From positions 1 to 32,855 of the forward strand of contig JACRKC010000046.1 in NCBI GenBank assembly GCA_016235555.1: a stretch of 32,855 nt of DNA, in the 5' to 3' direction. Shown here one piece after another: positions 14,993-22,562 of the stretch; positions within the stretch are counted from its first letter, which is position 1, and every line of letters starts with the position of its first letter. Under the pieces are notes generated by a model. That model was not told the origin of the DNA. It did no database searches and worked only from the letters and a program-made list of their open reading frames with translations. The translations under genes were made by a program, and so were the position numbers. The DNA is from Verrucomicrobiota bacterium (GTDB taxonomy: Bacteria; Verrucomicrobiota; Verrucomicrobiia; Opitutales; Opitutaceae).

Positions 14993-16212
14993 ATGCCGCC
15001 ATCACCCCCGAGAGTGCGCAGAGCTGGAGCAGCATGGAAGGCGTGCCCGACTGGGCGGATCTGCCGGCGTCGTTGCGCGCCCCGGCGCCGTCGCGCGCCG
15101 CCACGGGCAATGCCGGGCACCGCGCGCTCGACTGGCTCGGCCAGATGGCGCCGGGCATCGTGCTCGCCGCCGCGCTCGCGTGGCTCGCGGAAGCAGCCGC
15201 GCGCTGGGTCGGCACGAGTCTCCTCGGCTACGCGAAGAGCCCGATCAGCGGTGTGCCGGTCGCCATCATCCTCGGTCTGCTCGTGTGCAACACCGCCGGC
15301 CTGCCCGTGAGTTTCAAATCCGGCCTGCGGCTCTGCGCGACCACGCTGCTGCGCACCGCGATCGTGCTGCTTGGCCTGCGGCTGAGCCTCGGCGTGGCGG
15401 CCGGCATCGGCTGGCAGGCGCTGCCGATCGTCGGGGTCTGTGTGGCCGGCGCATTGATCTTCGTGCCGCTGATCGGGCGCTGGGCCGGCGTGCCCGCGCG
15501 GCTGGCGGCGCTCATCTCCGTCGGCACCGGGATCTGCGGGGTCACCGCGATCGTCGCGACGGCCCCGGCGCTCAAGGCCGAGGAGGATGAGGTCAGCTAC
15601 GCCGTCGCTTGCGTGGCCATTTTCGGCATGACCGCGATGCTGCTGCACCCGTGGCTCGCGCACCTGATCTTCGCGGCCGACGCGCGCGCCGCGGGCATTT
15701 TCCTCGGCACCGCGATTCACGACACCTCGCAGGTCGCGGGCGCGGCGCTCACGTTCGCCGGCCGCTACTCGGCGCCGGACGCGCTCAACGTCGCCACCGT
15801 CACCAAGCTCATGCGCAACCTCTGCCTCGCCGGCGCGATTCCGTTCGTCGCGTGGTTTTACCTGCGCAATGGCGGCGCCGCGGGTGCGCGCAAGACCTCG
15901 TGGTCCACCGTGTTTCCGCTGTTCGTGCTCGGCTTCGTGGCGATGACCGTCGTGCGCACCGTCGGCGACAGCTCGGCGCGGGCCTTTGGCGTGCTGGAGC
16001 CGGCGCAGTGGCGGCAGCTCCTCGGTCACGCGGAGGAATTCACCACCATCGCGATCGCCGTCGTCATGGCGTCGGTGGGCCTGCAGACGGATTTCTCGCG
16101 TTTTCGCCGGCTCGGTCTGCGGCCGTTGTTCGTCGGCTTCGTGGCGGCGCTGGCGGTGGGCGCCTTGAGCGTCGCGGCGCTGTTGCTCGCGCGAAAAATA
16201 TTTTCCACCTGA
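14989..16212 (+). CDS. YeiH/UPF0324 family putative sulfate exporter
   Basis: A 407-residue integral membrane protein of the Cons_hypoth698 family (PF03601, YeiH/YadS-type). About ten hydrophobic segments are visible from residue 52 on. Conserved blocks include KSPISGVPVAIILGLLVCNT, the FKSGLRLCATTLLRTAIVLLGLRLS region (quoted in part: LRTAIVLLGLRLSLG), VGTGICGVTAIVATAPALKA with Gly-rich turns, and HDTSQVAGAAL. The first 45 residues are a soluble extension. Members next to sulfite or sulfonate genes are annotated as putative sulfate exporters; transport has little direct proof. Here it precedes sorA directly (stop codon adjacent to the next start), which supports export of sulfate or sulfite. 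Confidence 0.9.
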   Translation: MNAAITPESAQSWSSMEGVPDWADLPASLRAPAPSRAATGNAGHRALDWLGQMAPGIVLAAALAWLAEAAARWVGTSLLGYAKSPISGVPVAIILGLLVCNTAGLPVSFKSGLRLCATTLLRTAIVLLGLRLSLGVAAGIGWQALPIVGVCVAGALIFVPLIGRWAGVPARLAALISVGTGICGVTAIVATAPALKAEEDEVSYAVACVAIFGMTAMLLHPWLAHLIFAADARAAGIFLGTAIHDTSQVAGAALTFAGRYSAPDALNVATVTKLMRNLCLAGAIPFVAWFYLRNGGAAGARKTSWSTVFPLFVLGFVAMTVVRTVGDSSARAFGVLEPAQWRQLLGHAEEFTTIAIAVVMASVGLQTDFSRFRRLGLRPLFVGFVAALAVGALSVAALLLARKIFST

Positions 16213-17457
16213 TTGCCCGTGAATCCCACCCCCAAAATCCACCCAACCGATCCCGACCGCCGCCGCTTCCTCAAGGCGGCCGGCCTTCTCACCGCGGCGT
16301 CCGTCGCGTGGCCCCGGCTTCGCGCCGCCGGGGACAGCGTGACGCTGCCCTTCGACAACGGCCTGCGCGACCTCGTCGCCTATCCCGGCAAACGCCCGCT
16401 CATCCGCCACACCACGCGCCCGCCGCAGCTCGAAACGCCCTTTGCCGTCTTCAACGAAGGCGTGGTCACGCCGAACGACGCGTTTTTCGTCCGCTACCAC
16501 CTCGCCGACATCCCGACGAGAATCGATCCGGCGACGTATCGCCTCAACGTGAAGGGCGCCGTCAGCACCCCGCTCGCGCTCTCGCTCGCCGACCTCAAGG
16601 CCCTGGGCGATCCCGTCGAGATCGTCGCGGTCAACCAATGCTCCGGCAACAGCCGCGGCTTCTCCACACCGCGCGTCCTCGGCGGCCAGCTCGGCCACGG
16701 CGCGATGGGCAACGCGAAGTGGACCGGCCTCCCCCTCAAACGCGTGCTTGAGAAAGCCGGCGTGGCCGCGAGCGCGAAGCAGGTCACGTTCGACGGCCTC
16801 GACAAACCCGTGGTCCCCGCAACCCCCGACTACGTGAAGGCGCTCGATGTCGATCAGGCGCTCGATGGCGAGGTCATGCTCGCGTGGGGCATGAACGGCG
16901 AGGATCTGCCGATGCTCAACGGCTACCCGCTACGCCTCGTCGTGCCCGGCTACTACGGCACCTACTGGGTCAAGCACGTCAGCGAGATCACCGTGATCGA
17001 TTCCGTGTTCACGGGCTTCTGGATGGCGCCCGCCTACCGTCTCCCGGACAACGCCACGCACTCCGTCGCCCCCGGCGAAACGCCGAAAAAAACCGCGCCG
17101 ATCGCGCGCTTCACGATCCGCTCGTTCATCACGAGCGTGACCGACGGCGCGAAGCTGCCCGCAGGCCGCGCCACCGTGGTGCGCGGTATCGCGTTCGACA
17201 GCGGCCAGGGCCTCAGCGAAGTGCAGTTCTCCGCCGACGGCGGCCGCACCTGGGGCGGCACGCAGCTCGGCCGCGATCTCGGCAGATATTCGTTCCGCGA
17301 GTGGACGACCGCGTTCACGCCGCCGCGCGCCGGAGCGTTCGAACTCATGGCGCGGGCCTTCAACCGCAACGGCGAGACGCAGCCGCTCGAGTCGCTGTGG
17401 AACCCCTCCGGCTACCTGCGCAACGTCGTCGAGAAAGTGCACGTCACCGCCGTCTGA
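16213..17457 (+). CDS. sorA: Sulfite dehydrogenase, molybdopterin subunit (SorA-like)
   Basis: A 414-residue Tat-exported molybdoenzyme of the sulfite oxidase family. The signal DRRRFLKAAGLLTAASVAW spans residues 15-33. The oxidoreductase molybdopterin domain (PF00174) follows with FFVRYHLADIP (Arg94 and His96 at the expected substrate site) and NQCSGNSRGF (Mo-ligand Cys143). NGYPLRLVVPGYYGTYWVKH supplies the substrate-site Tyr region. A C-terminal Mo-co dimerisation domain (PF03404) covers about residues 295-410. There is no cytochrome b5 domain, as in bacterial SorA/SorT. Start is TTG at 16213 or, equally plausible, GTG at 16219; neither has a Shine-Dalgarno. The cytochrome gene follows after 14 bp, so a SorAB arrangement is likely. 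Confidence 0.92.
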   Translation: MPVNPTPKIHPTDPDRRRFLKAAGLLTAASVAWPRLRAAGDSVTLPFDNGLRDLVAYPGKRPLIRHTTRPPQLETPFAVFNEGVVTPNDAFFVRYHLADIPTRIDPATYRLNVKGAVSTPLALSLADLKALGDPVEIVAVNQCSGNSRGFSTPRVLGGQLGHGAMGNAKWTGLPLKRVLEKAGVAASAKQVTFDGLDKPVVPATPDYVKALDVDQALDGEVMLAWGMNGEDLPMLNGYPLRLVVPGYYGTYWVKHVSEITVIDSVFTGFWMAPAYRLPDNATHSVAPGETPKKTAPIARFTIRSFITSVTDGAKLPAGRATVVRGIAFDSGQGLSEVQFSADGGRTWGGTQLGRDLGRYSFREWTTAFTPPRAGAFELMARAFNRNGETQPLESLWNPSGYLRNVVEKVHVTAV

Positions 17458-17471
17458 ACTCCCCGCCACCC

Positions 17472-17837
17472 ATGCCCTCCTTTCTTCATCTCCTTCGCAG
17501 CCTGCCGTTCCTCGCGCTGCCCGCCGGCGCCCTGGCCGCTGAAATCACCCTTCCGCCCGAGACCGCCCGCTACGTCGAGTCGCCGCTGCCCGGCTACGCA
17601 ACGGCGGTGGCGATGTGCTCGACCTGCCACTCGGCCGACTACGCGCGGATCCAGCCGCCCACGATGGCGCGCGCCGCATGGAAAGCCAATGTCACCAAAA
17701 TGCAGAAAACCTTCGGCGCGCCGATCGCTGACGATGCGATCGATCCCATCGTCGACTACCTCGTGAAAACTTACGGCGCCGAGCGCGCGCCGGCGCCCGC
17801 CAAATCCGAGCGCCCCGCCGCGGTCCCGGCGCGCTGA
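17472..17837 (+). CDS. sorB: Monohaem cytochrome c, SorB-like electron acceptor
   Basis: A 121-residue secreted cytochrome. A Sec signal peptide (LLRSLPFLALPAGALAAE) ends near residue 23. The haem-binding CSTCH is at residues 49-53, and a Met in QPPTMARAAW or in VTKMQKTFG may be the axial ligand. The tail IDPIVDYLVKTYGAERAP is typical of SorB-type and related subunits. It is 14 bp downstream of the molybdopterin subunit and would pass electrons from sulfite to the respiratory chain. The C-terminus is a Pro/Ala-rich extension. Confidence 0.87.
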   Translation: MPSFLHLLRSLPFLALPAGALAAEITLPPETARYVESPLPGYATAVAMCSTCHSADYARIQPPTMARAAWKANVTKMQKTFGAPIADDAIDPIVDYLVKTYGAERAPAPAKSERPAAVPAR

Positions 17838-18349
17838 CCCCGGCGGTGCGCACCTCACCCCGCCATGATCCGCCGTGCTCGCACTTCGGCCCGCCCTGCT
17901 GGCCCTCGGTGCCGCGGCAGGTGGGGCACCGCATCGAACTCGTCATCGGTGCACCCAAAGACGCGGCTGCCCAGCGGCGCGTTCGCGCGGCGCTCGTGTT
18001 CGCCGTCACCATTCGCCGGCTCCGCACTGTGCGGCCCGGCGTGCAGCGGCCGACCCACCGCCTGAGCGGCCGGGCCGCCGGGTGGGGCGGGGAGGCCCGG
18101 CGCTGCGGCCAGATGCCCTTTTGCAGAAATCGCTTTCTCCAGCTCGACTGCCACCGCACCATGGAGCGCTCCGACCTCCGCCTCGTCCCCGGCAACCGCG
18201 GGACATCACCGTCAACGACCCCACCGGCGACACCGCCATCACTGTGCCCCACTCACCCCCCTGGCCCTTGCGCCGCCAAGTCGGCCGGCCGAGCGCCGGC
18301 GTAAAGAACGATCGCTGATCCCCCCGGCGCACCCGCCCACTTTCCACTT
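17838..18349. other. Intergenic stretch with a possible decayed gene segment
   Basis: 512 bp between sorB and the next Gfo/Idh gene. From 18128 to 18199 the plus-strand frame has almost only C or G in third positions and reads RFLQLDCHRTMERSDLRLVP. After a shift of two bases it resumes at 18202 as DITVNDPTGDTAITVPH to about 18252. This looks like a frameshifted gene fragment, but no start, no domain and no family can be named. The first 280 bp show no convincing gene on either strand. Confidence 0.4.
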
Positions 18350-19741
18350 ATGAGCACTCCGTCCGTCGACACCACCCGGCGCACCTTCCTCAAGCAGGCG
18401 GCCGTCGCTGGCGCCGTCATCGGCTTCCCCGCCGTGGTCCGCGCCGCCCATCCCAACAGCCGCGTCCAACTCGCCACCGTCGGCGTCAGCGGACAGGGCT
18501 TCACCGACGTCCACAACTTCTCGTCGCACGCCAAGGTGAAATATGTCGGCTTCTGCGACATCGACACCTCCTGTTTCGCCAAAGCCGATGCGGCCGTCCC
18601 GGGCGTCCCGCATTTTTCGGATTTCCGGGTGATGTTCGACCAGCTCGGCGACACCGTGGACGCGATCAGCGTCTCCGTGCCCGACCACATGCACGCCCTC
18701 ATCGGCATCGAGGCGATGAAGCGCGGCAAACACCTCTATTGCCAGAAGCCCCTCGCGCACACCGTCTGGGAGTGCCGGCAAATGACCCTCTGGGCCCGGA
18801 AAAAGGGCGTGATCACCCAGATGGGCCAGCAGGCCCACTCCTCGCTCGAATACCGCCTCGCCACGCGCCTCATCCGCGAAGGCGCCATCGGCAGGGTGAA
18901 GGAGGTGCACTCGTGGTGCAACCTCACCGGCAACGAACGCACGCGCATGATCGAGCCGCCCGCGCCCGATCCCGTGCCGTCCGGCGTGAATTGGGAGGTG
19001 TGGATCGGCTCCGCGCCGATGCGGCCGTTCTCGCTCGGGGTGTATCATCCGTTCGCCTGGCGCGACTGGCAGGATTTCGGTGGCGGCTGCGCCCTCGGCG
19101 ATTTCGGCTGCCATGTGCTCGATCCGGTTTTCACCGCGCTCGGCCTTGTGGCGCCGCTCACGATCGCGGCCGACAACAGCGGCATCAACCGCCACGTGTG
19201 GCCGGTGATCGAAACCATCCGCTACGAATTCCCCGGCACCGAATTCACCGCCGGTCCGAAGGTCACCGTCACGTGGACGGATGGCGGGCTGCGCCCCTCG
19301 CGCAAGCTCGCGCAACTGCCGCCCGAACTCGAACTGCCGGCCACCGGCTCGTTGTTCATCGGCGAGCAGGGCAACCTGGTGCTCCCGCACCCCAACGCGC
19401 CGCGCCTCTACCCGGCGGAAAAATTCAAGGGCTTCGCCTACCCGAAGGACCTCAAGGGCCAGAACCACTGGCACCGCTGGATCGACGCCGTCCTCGACGG
19501 CAGGAACACCACCGCGAGCTTCGACTACTCCGGCCCGCTCGCCGAGACCATTCAACTCGGCAACGTCGCCACCCGCGCCTGTCTCCCGCCGAAGCCCAAA
19601 CGCGGGAACAACGCGCAGGGCGCGCGCGAGGTCAACGTGCTCAAGTGGGACGCCGCCAATCTCCGCTTCACGAACAACGACGCGGCGAACGCGCTCCTCA
19701 CGAAGACTTATCGCGCGGGCTGGGCCGTGCCGGCGGCGTGA
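18350..19741 (+). CDS. Tat-exported Gfo/Idh/MocA family oxidoreductase
   Basis: A 463-residue protein with a twin-arginine signal (TTRRTFLKQAAVAGAVIG, residues 8-25), a Rossmann fold (LATVGVSGQGFTDV) and the family lysine in YCQKPLAHTV; the usual Glu-Lys-Pro is Gln-Lys-Pro at 132-134. The segment GDFGCHVLDPVF carries the likely catalytic His. The C-terminus NDAANALLTKTYRAGWAVP is like that of the paralogue at 11459-12838. Such exported members are abundant in Verrucomicrobiota and Planctomycetota and probably act on glycans or polyols in the periplasm. It stands alone, flanked by non-coding DNA on both sides. A long repeat-rich gap follows. Confidence 0.93.
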   Translation: MSTPSVDTTRRTFLKQAAVAGAVIGFPAVVRAAHPNSRVQLATVGVSGQGFTDVHNFSSHAKVKYVGFCDIDTSCFAKADAAVPGVPHFSDFRVMFDQLGDTVDAISVSVPDHMHALIGIEAMKRGKHLYCQKPLAHTVWECRQMTLWARKKGVITQMGQQAHSSLEYRLATRLIREGAIGRVKEVHSWCNLTGNERTRMIEPPAPDPVPSGVNWEVWIGSAPMRPFSLGVYHPFAWRDWQDFGGGCALGDFGCHVLDPVFTALGLVAPLTIAADNSGINRHVWPVIETIRYEFPGTEFTAGPKVTVTWTDGGLRPSRKLAQLPPELELPATGSLFIGEQGNLVLPHPNAPRLYPAEKFKGFAYPKDLKGQNHWHRWIDAVLDGRNTTASFDYSGPLAETIQLGNVATRACLPPKPKRGNNAQGAREVNVLKWDAANLRFTNNDAANALLTKTYRAGWAVPAA

Positions 19742-19928
19742 CGGACGAGTCGTCGAGTTGGGCGCAGGCGCACGGCGACGCCGGGAAAACTCCGGGCTCG
19801 TTCAGTAAAGATCCTCGGGGCGAGCCCCGGGGCATTGGACCACTCCCACGATGCAGCCTTCGACCACTCATCGTGGCGGCGAGCACCAGAGGGCCGACGC
19901 GCTTCGACTCGCCGGCGCTCGTCGCTAC

Positions 19929-20022
19929 CCAACCAAGGCGAAGCAAGTCTACCCGCCTGTGGCGGCGCCGCAGGCGACCAGGGCTTCGCGGTATCGGACC
20001 CAACGAGAATGAACTGCTCGGC
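19929..20022 (+). repeat. Dispersed repeat, related to 32410-32466
   Basis: TTCGCGGTATCGGACCCAAC followed by GAGAATGAACTGCTCGGC (19985-20022) aligns with TTCGCGGTATCGGCCCCACC followed by GTGAATGAATAATTCGCC (32428-32465). Upstream, ACCAAGGCGAAGCAAG aligns with ACCAAAGTGAAGCGAG. The copy here has about 37 extra bases that form a 3-nt-loop hairpin. An ATG is at the same position in both. Confidence 0.6.
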
Positions 20023-20116
20023 ACGCGCCCGTGGGCGCGCGGGCGATCGGCGGCATGTTGCTCGCACTCGCCGGGCTCGGCGCCTGCTGATACCAATGTC
20101 ACCTTGCTGGTGGACG

Positions 20117-20163
20117 GTAGGCCCGGCCGGGGGGCGGGCTGCCCGCCCAGCGGGCGGGCCTAC
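20117..20163. repeat. Palindrome GTAGGCCCG type
   Basis: GTAGGCCCG at 20117-20125 is mirrored by CGGGCGGGCCTAC ending at 20163, with a G+C-only centre. A TGATACCAATG motif precedes it (20088-20098), as such motifs precede palindromes C1 and C3. Confidence 0.6.
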
Positions 20164-20204
20164 AAACGGAAAATCTGAAAACCACGGGACGTTGTATGAC
20201 ACCC

Positions 20205-20322
20205 GGTGGTTCGGGGAGCGCCCGCGTCCCGCGGGCTGTCCTCGGCGTCTCGCCGAGGACTTCCGAGGTGCCGGCGAGACGCCGACACCAGCACCCGAGA
20301 CGGGTGCGCTCCCCGAACCGCC
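20205..20322 (+). repeat. Family A multi-hairpin repeat, complete copy A2
   Basis: The only full copy. The left terminal repeat GGTGGTTCGGGGAGCGC (20205-20221) and the complement of the right one (20306-20322) agree at 16 of 17 bases. Four 3-nt-loop hairpins lie between: 20220-20236 (loop TCC), 20238-20260 (loop TCT), 20267-20289 (loop AGA, one mismatch) and 20291-20307 (loop AGA). The left and right pairs of hairpins are themselves related by inversion, so the whole unit is pseudo-symmetric. No obvious target-site duplication was found by eye. Confidence 0.9.
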
Positions 20323-20331
20323 GAGCGTTTG

Positions 20332-20356
20332 GTCACCTGTTTCACGAGCTCCAGTA
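20332..20356 (-). repeat. Box D, copy 3
   Basis: GTCACCTGTTTCACGAG followed by CTCCAGTA corresponds to 114-139, at the same distance from the family A right terminus. It is the most diverged copy. An ATACCAATGGC motif follows immediately (20358-20368). Confidence 0.55.
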
Positions 20357-20389
20357 ATACCAATGGCTTTTGATATTTGGGGTTAGCCT

Positions 20390-20435
20390 GTAGGTCGGGC
20401 TTTACGCCCGACACTCGTCCTAAACCCCGACGACC
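20390..20435. repeat. Family C palindrome, copy C3 (diverged)
   Basis: GTAGGTCGGGCTTTACGCCC starts the element, and TAAACCCCGACGACC closes it as a degraded complement of the GGTCGGGGTTTA arm seen in C1 and C2. It lies between family A copy A2 and family B copy B1. Confidence 0.65.
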
Positions 20436-20476
20436 CTCGCAGGGGTCAAATCCAAAATTCCTCTGAAGTTGGCATC

Positions 20477-20620
20477 GGGTGTGACAGGAAGTGAGTTCAG
20501 TAAACAGAGACCTTGGTTGTAGCAGCGGCGGTCTGCGACCGCCGAACGAGAACCCTTGGCGCATCGCCGGCGGTCGCAGACCGCCGCTACAGCTGGCTGA
20601 CCTCACTTCCGGTTGCACCC
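20477..20620. repeat. Family B MITE-like element, copy B1
   Basis: A 144-bp element. The left end GGGTGTGACAGGAAGTGAG and the complement of the right end GGGTGCAACCGGAAGTGAG form terminal inverted repeats of about 25 bp. Internally TAGCAGCGGCGGTCTGCGAC is mirrored by the CCGCCGCTAC arm, with the centre GAACGAGAACCCTTGGCGCA. Copy B2 at 23771-23910 is nearly identical in the centre. It has no coding capacity and is probably mobilised in trans, if at all. Confidence 0.88.
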
Positions 20621-20627
20621 GTTGGTA

Positions 20628-21386
20628 TCAGAGCTCGCGGGCGCGGATGTTGCGATACCGGACGAGGCCCTTCGAGCGGGCGCCGCCGTGGATTTGCAGG
20701 CCGATGTGGCCGCGCGCGGGATGCACGGACGTCGGTTCGGTGTGCTGCAGGATTTGCACGCCATTGACCCAGGTCGTGACCGTCGGCGGATCGCCGACGA
20801 TGCGCACGCGGACTTCGTTCCAGTCGTTGACGTGCCAGAAAAATTTCCACGCGTCCGGCAGCACGGGGCAGCGCTGCGGATGGTCGTTGAGCGTGATGAT
20901 GTCGGGCGTGGGACCGAAGGAGTAGTTGCGCACACCGCGGACCTTCCAGATGCGCTCGCCGAGGATGCCACCGATGGTGCCGTTTTCGTAGTAGTCGATC
21001 AGGCACTGGTAGGCGGCGCCTTCGACGGTGCAGCGCGTGAAGATGCCGCTGTCCATGCCGAAGTCGTTGCGCGTCTCGAGCGCGATCTCGACGTCGCCGA
21101 ACTCCGCCCCGGTGAGCAGCAGCCCGCCGTTGTTCGGCGTATCCTGGCTGCCGACGATCATGCCATCCTCGACGCGCCAGTGACCGGCCGTCGTGTGGTT
21201 GCTGGCCGTGCTGTGTCCGCTCTTCGCCGTGGGTTTCCAGCCGGCGAGGGAGCGGCCGTCGAAGAGGGACTGCCAGCGGCCGGCCGGAGTCGGGGAGGAG
21301 CCCGGCGCGCCGGCGGCGCGGGCGACAAACGTGGGCGCGACAACCGCCGCGGTGAGGCAGCGCAGGGCGTGACGACGGGTGATCAT
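20628..21386 (-). CDS. Exported DUF1080 (3-keto-glycoside lyase/hydrolase-like) protein
   Basis: A 252-residue protein with a Tat-like signal (TRRHALRCLTAAVVAPTFVARA, in part) and one concanavalin-like DUF1080 domain (PF06439) from residue 38: SLFDGRSLAGWKP, WRVEDGMIVGSQ, FGDVEIALETRNDFGMDSGI, WNEVRVRIVGDPPTVTTWVNG and GHIGLQIHGG. In Bacteroides thetaiotaomicron a DUF1080 enzyme cleaves 3-keto-glucosides made by a Gfo/Idh dehydrogenase. The upstream genes here are an AP-endonuclease-2-fold protein and a Gfo/Idh dehydrogenase, so the same pathway is plausible. The stop codon is the TGA of a TGATACCAAC motif (20621-20630, minus), adjoining repeat B1. There is no Shine-Dalgarno before the ATG at 21386. 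Confidence 0.9.
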   Translation of the reverse strand: MITRRHALRCLTAAVVAPTFVARAAGAPGSSPTPAGRWQSLFDGRSLAGWKPTAKSGHSTASNHTTAGHWRVEDGMIVGSQDTPNNGGLLLTGAEFGDVEIALETRNDFGMDSGIFTRCTVEGAAYQCLIDYYENGTIGGILGERIWKVRGVRNYSFGPTPDIITLNDHPQRCPVLPDAWKFFWHVNDWNEVRVRIVGDPPTVTTWVNGVQILQHTEPTSVHPARGHIGLQIHGGARSKGLVRYRNIRAREL

Positions 21387-21489
21387 GGTGGCGTTTCGGT
21401 GTGATGAAGGGGCGGGCGTCAGGCTTTCAGCGGCCGGCCGGGGTGGGAACGAGCCCGGAGGAGGGTGGCGTCGATGCGCAGCATGGCGA

Positions 21490-22551
21490 TCAATCGAGGC
21501 CGAGGATGCGGCGATTGATCGCGGGGGCGGGCCGGCCGCCCGCGAAATCGTCGAACGCGACCGGGGTCGCTTCGATGATATGCCGCGCGATGAACGGCGC
21601 GCCTTCGCGCGCGCCCTGCTCGGGCGACTTCACCGCGCACTCCCATTCCATGACGGCCCAGCCGCGGTAGCCGGTTTCGGTGAGCAACGTGAACACGCGT
21701 TTGAAATCCACCTGTCCGTCGCCGAGTGAGCGGAAACGACCCGCGCGACCGGCCCATGACTGGTAGCCACCATAGACGCCGCAGCGTCCGTCGGGGCGAA
21801 ACTCGGCGTCCTTCACATGGAACCCCGCGATGCGTGAGCCGTAACGCTTGATGAAATCGCAATAGTCGAGCTGTTGGAGCACGAAGTGGCTCGGGTCGTA
21901 GTTGAGGCCGGCGGCGGGATGGTCACCGACTTCGGCGAGAAAGCGCTCGAACGTGCAGCCGTCGAAAAGATCGGAGCCGGGATGCAACTCGTAGCCGATC
22001 GTGAGACCGAGTTCGCTGGCGAGATCGAGCACGGGGCGCCAGCGATGCGCCAGCTCGCGAAACGCTTCGTCGATCAGGCCGGCGGGACGTTGCGGCCACG
22101 GATAGGCGAGGTGCCACGCGAGGCCGCCGGGAAGCACTGGCACGCACTTCGTGCCGAGCTTGGCGGCGGCACGCAGGGTGAGCTTCAACTGCTCGATCGC
22201 CCACGTCACCCGGCCCCGGTCGTCGAGCCCGGGTGGATAAAACGCCTGGAACGCAGCTTCGTAGGCCGGATGAATGGCGAGCACCTGCCCGGCGAGCGCG
22301 GCGTTGAGTTCGGTCAACTGCACACCGCACGCGGCGAGTTGCGCGCGCCAGTCGTCGCAGTAGCTCTGCGACTCGGCGGCGCGCGGCAGGTCGATGAAGC
22401 GCGGCGATTCCCACGCGGGCACCTGCACGCCTTTGTAACCGAGGGAAGCCGCCCAGCGGCAGATCGCGTCGAGGGAGTTGAACGGCGCGTGATCGCGCAC
22501 GAATTGCGCGAGGAAGATGGCGGGACCCTGGATGGAGGATGGGGCGGACAT
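21490..22551 (-). CDS. Sugar phosphate isomerase/epimerase family protein (AP-endonuclease-2 fold)
   Basis: A 353-residue cytosolic TIM-barrel protein (PF01261) with no signal peptide. Likely metal-site blocks are IGYELHPGSDLF (Glu and His), GLNYDPSHFVLQQLD (Asp and His), AGFHVKDAEFRPDG (His and Asp) and AVMEWECAVKSPEQGAREGA (Glu). The last block is typical of members paired with Gfo/Idh dehydrogenases in inositol or 3-keto-sugar catabolism. The ATG at 22551 starts the homologous part (an in-frame upstream extension is not similar). The dehydrogenase gene ends only 11 bp upstream, and DUF1080 lies 103 bp downstream. The substrate is not known. Confidence 0.92.
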   Translation of the reverse strand: MSAPSSIQGPAIFLAQFVRDHAPFNSLDAICRWAASLGYKGVQVPAWESPRFIDLPRAAESQSYCDDWRAQLAACGVQLTELNAALAGQVLAIHPAYEAAFQAFYPPGLDDRGRVTWAIEQLKLTLRAAAKLGTKCVPVLPGGLAWHLAYPWPQRPAGLIDEAFRELAHRWRPVLDLASELGLTIGYELHPGSDLFDGCTFERFLAEVGDHPAAGLNYDPSHFVLQQLDYCDFIKRYGSRIAGFHVKDAEFRPDGRCGVYGGYQSWAGRAGRFRSLGDGQVDFKRVFTLLTETGYRGWAVMEWECAVKSPEQGAREGAPFIARHIIEATPVAFDDFAGGRPAPAINRRILGLD

Positions 22552-22562
22552 CGGTGGTGTGG

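Larger units (their letters stand above)
19742..20204. other. Repeat-rich intergenic region without a recognised gene
   Basis: This stretch contains CGGGGC/GCCCCG type hairpins near 19816 and a sequence at 19929-20022 related to 32410-32466. A hairpin GCCTGTGGC/GCCGCAGGC with a 3-nt loop is at about 19955-19975. A short ORF ends in MLLALAGLGAC at 20055-20090, its stop codon being the TGA of a TGATACCAATG motif (20088-20098). The palindrome 20117-20163 follows. No complete gene is seen. Confidence 0.6.

Noticed and set aside
17855-18154. 99-codon minus-strand ORF in the sorB-Gfo/Idh gap and a CPTC zinc-knuckle-like string in a neighbouring frame
   Set aside because: Low-complexity Pro/Ala/Arg composition, no second cysteine pair at usual spacing, no start signal; chance is more likely.
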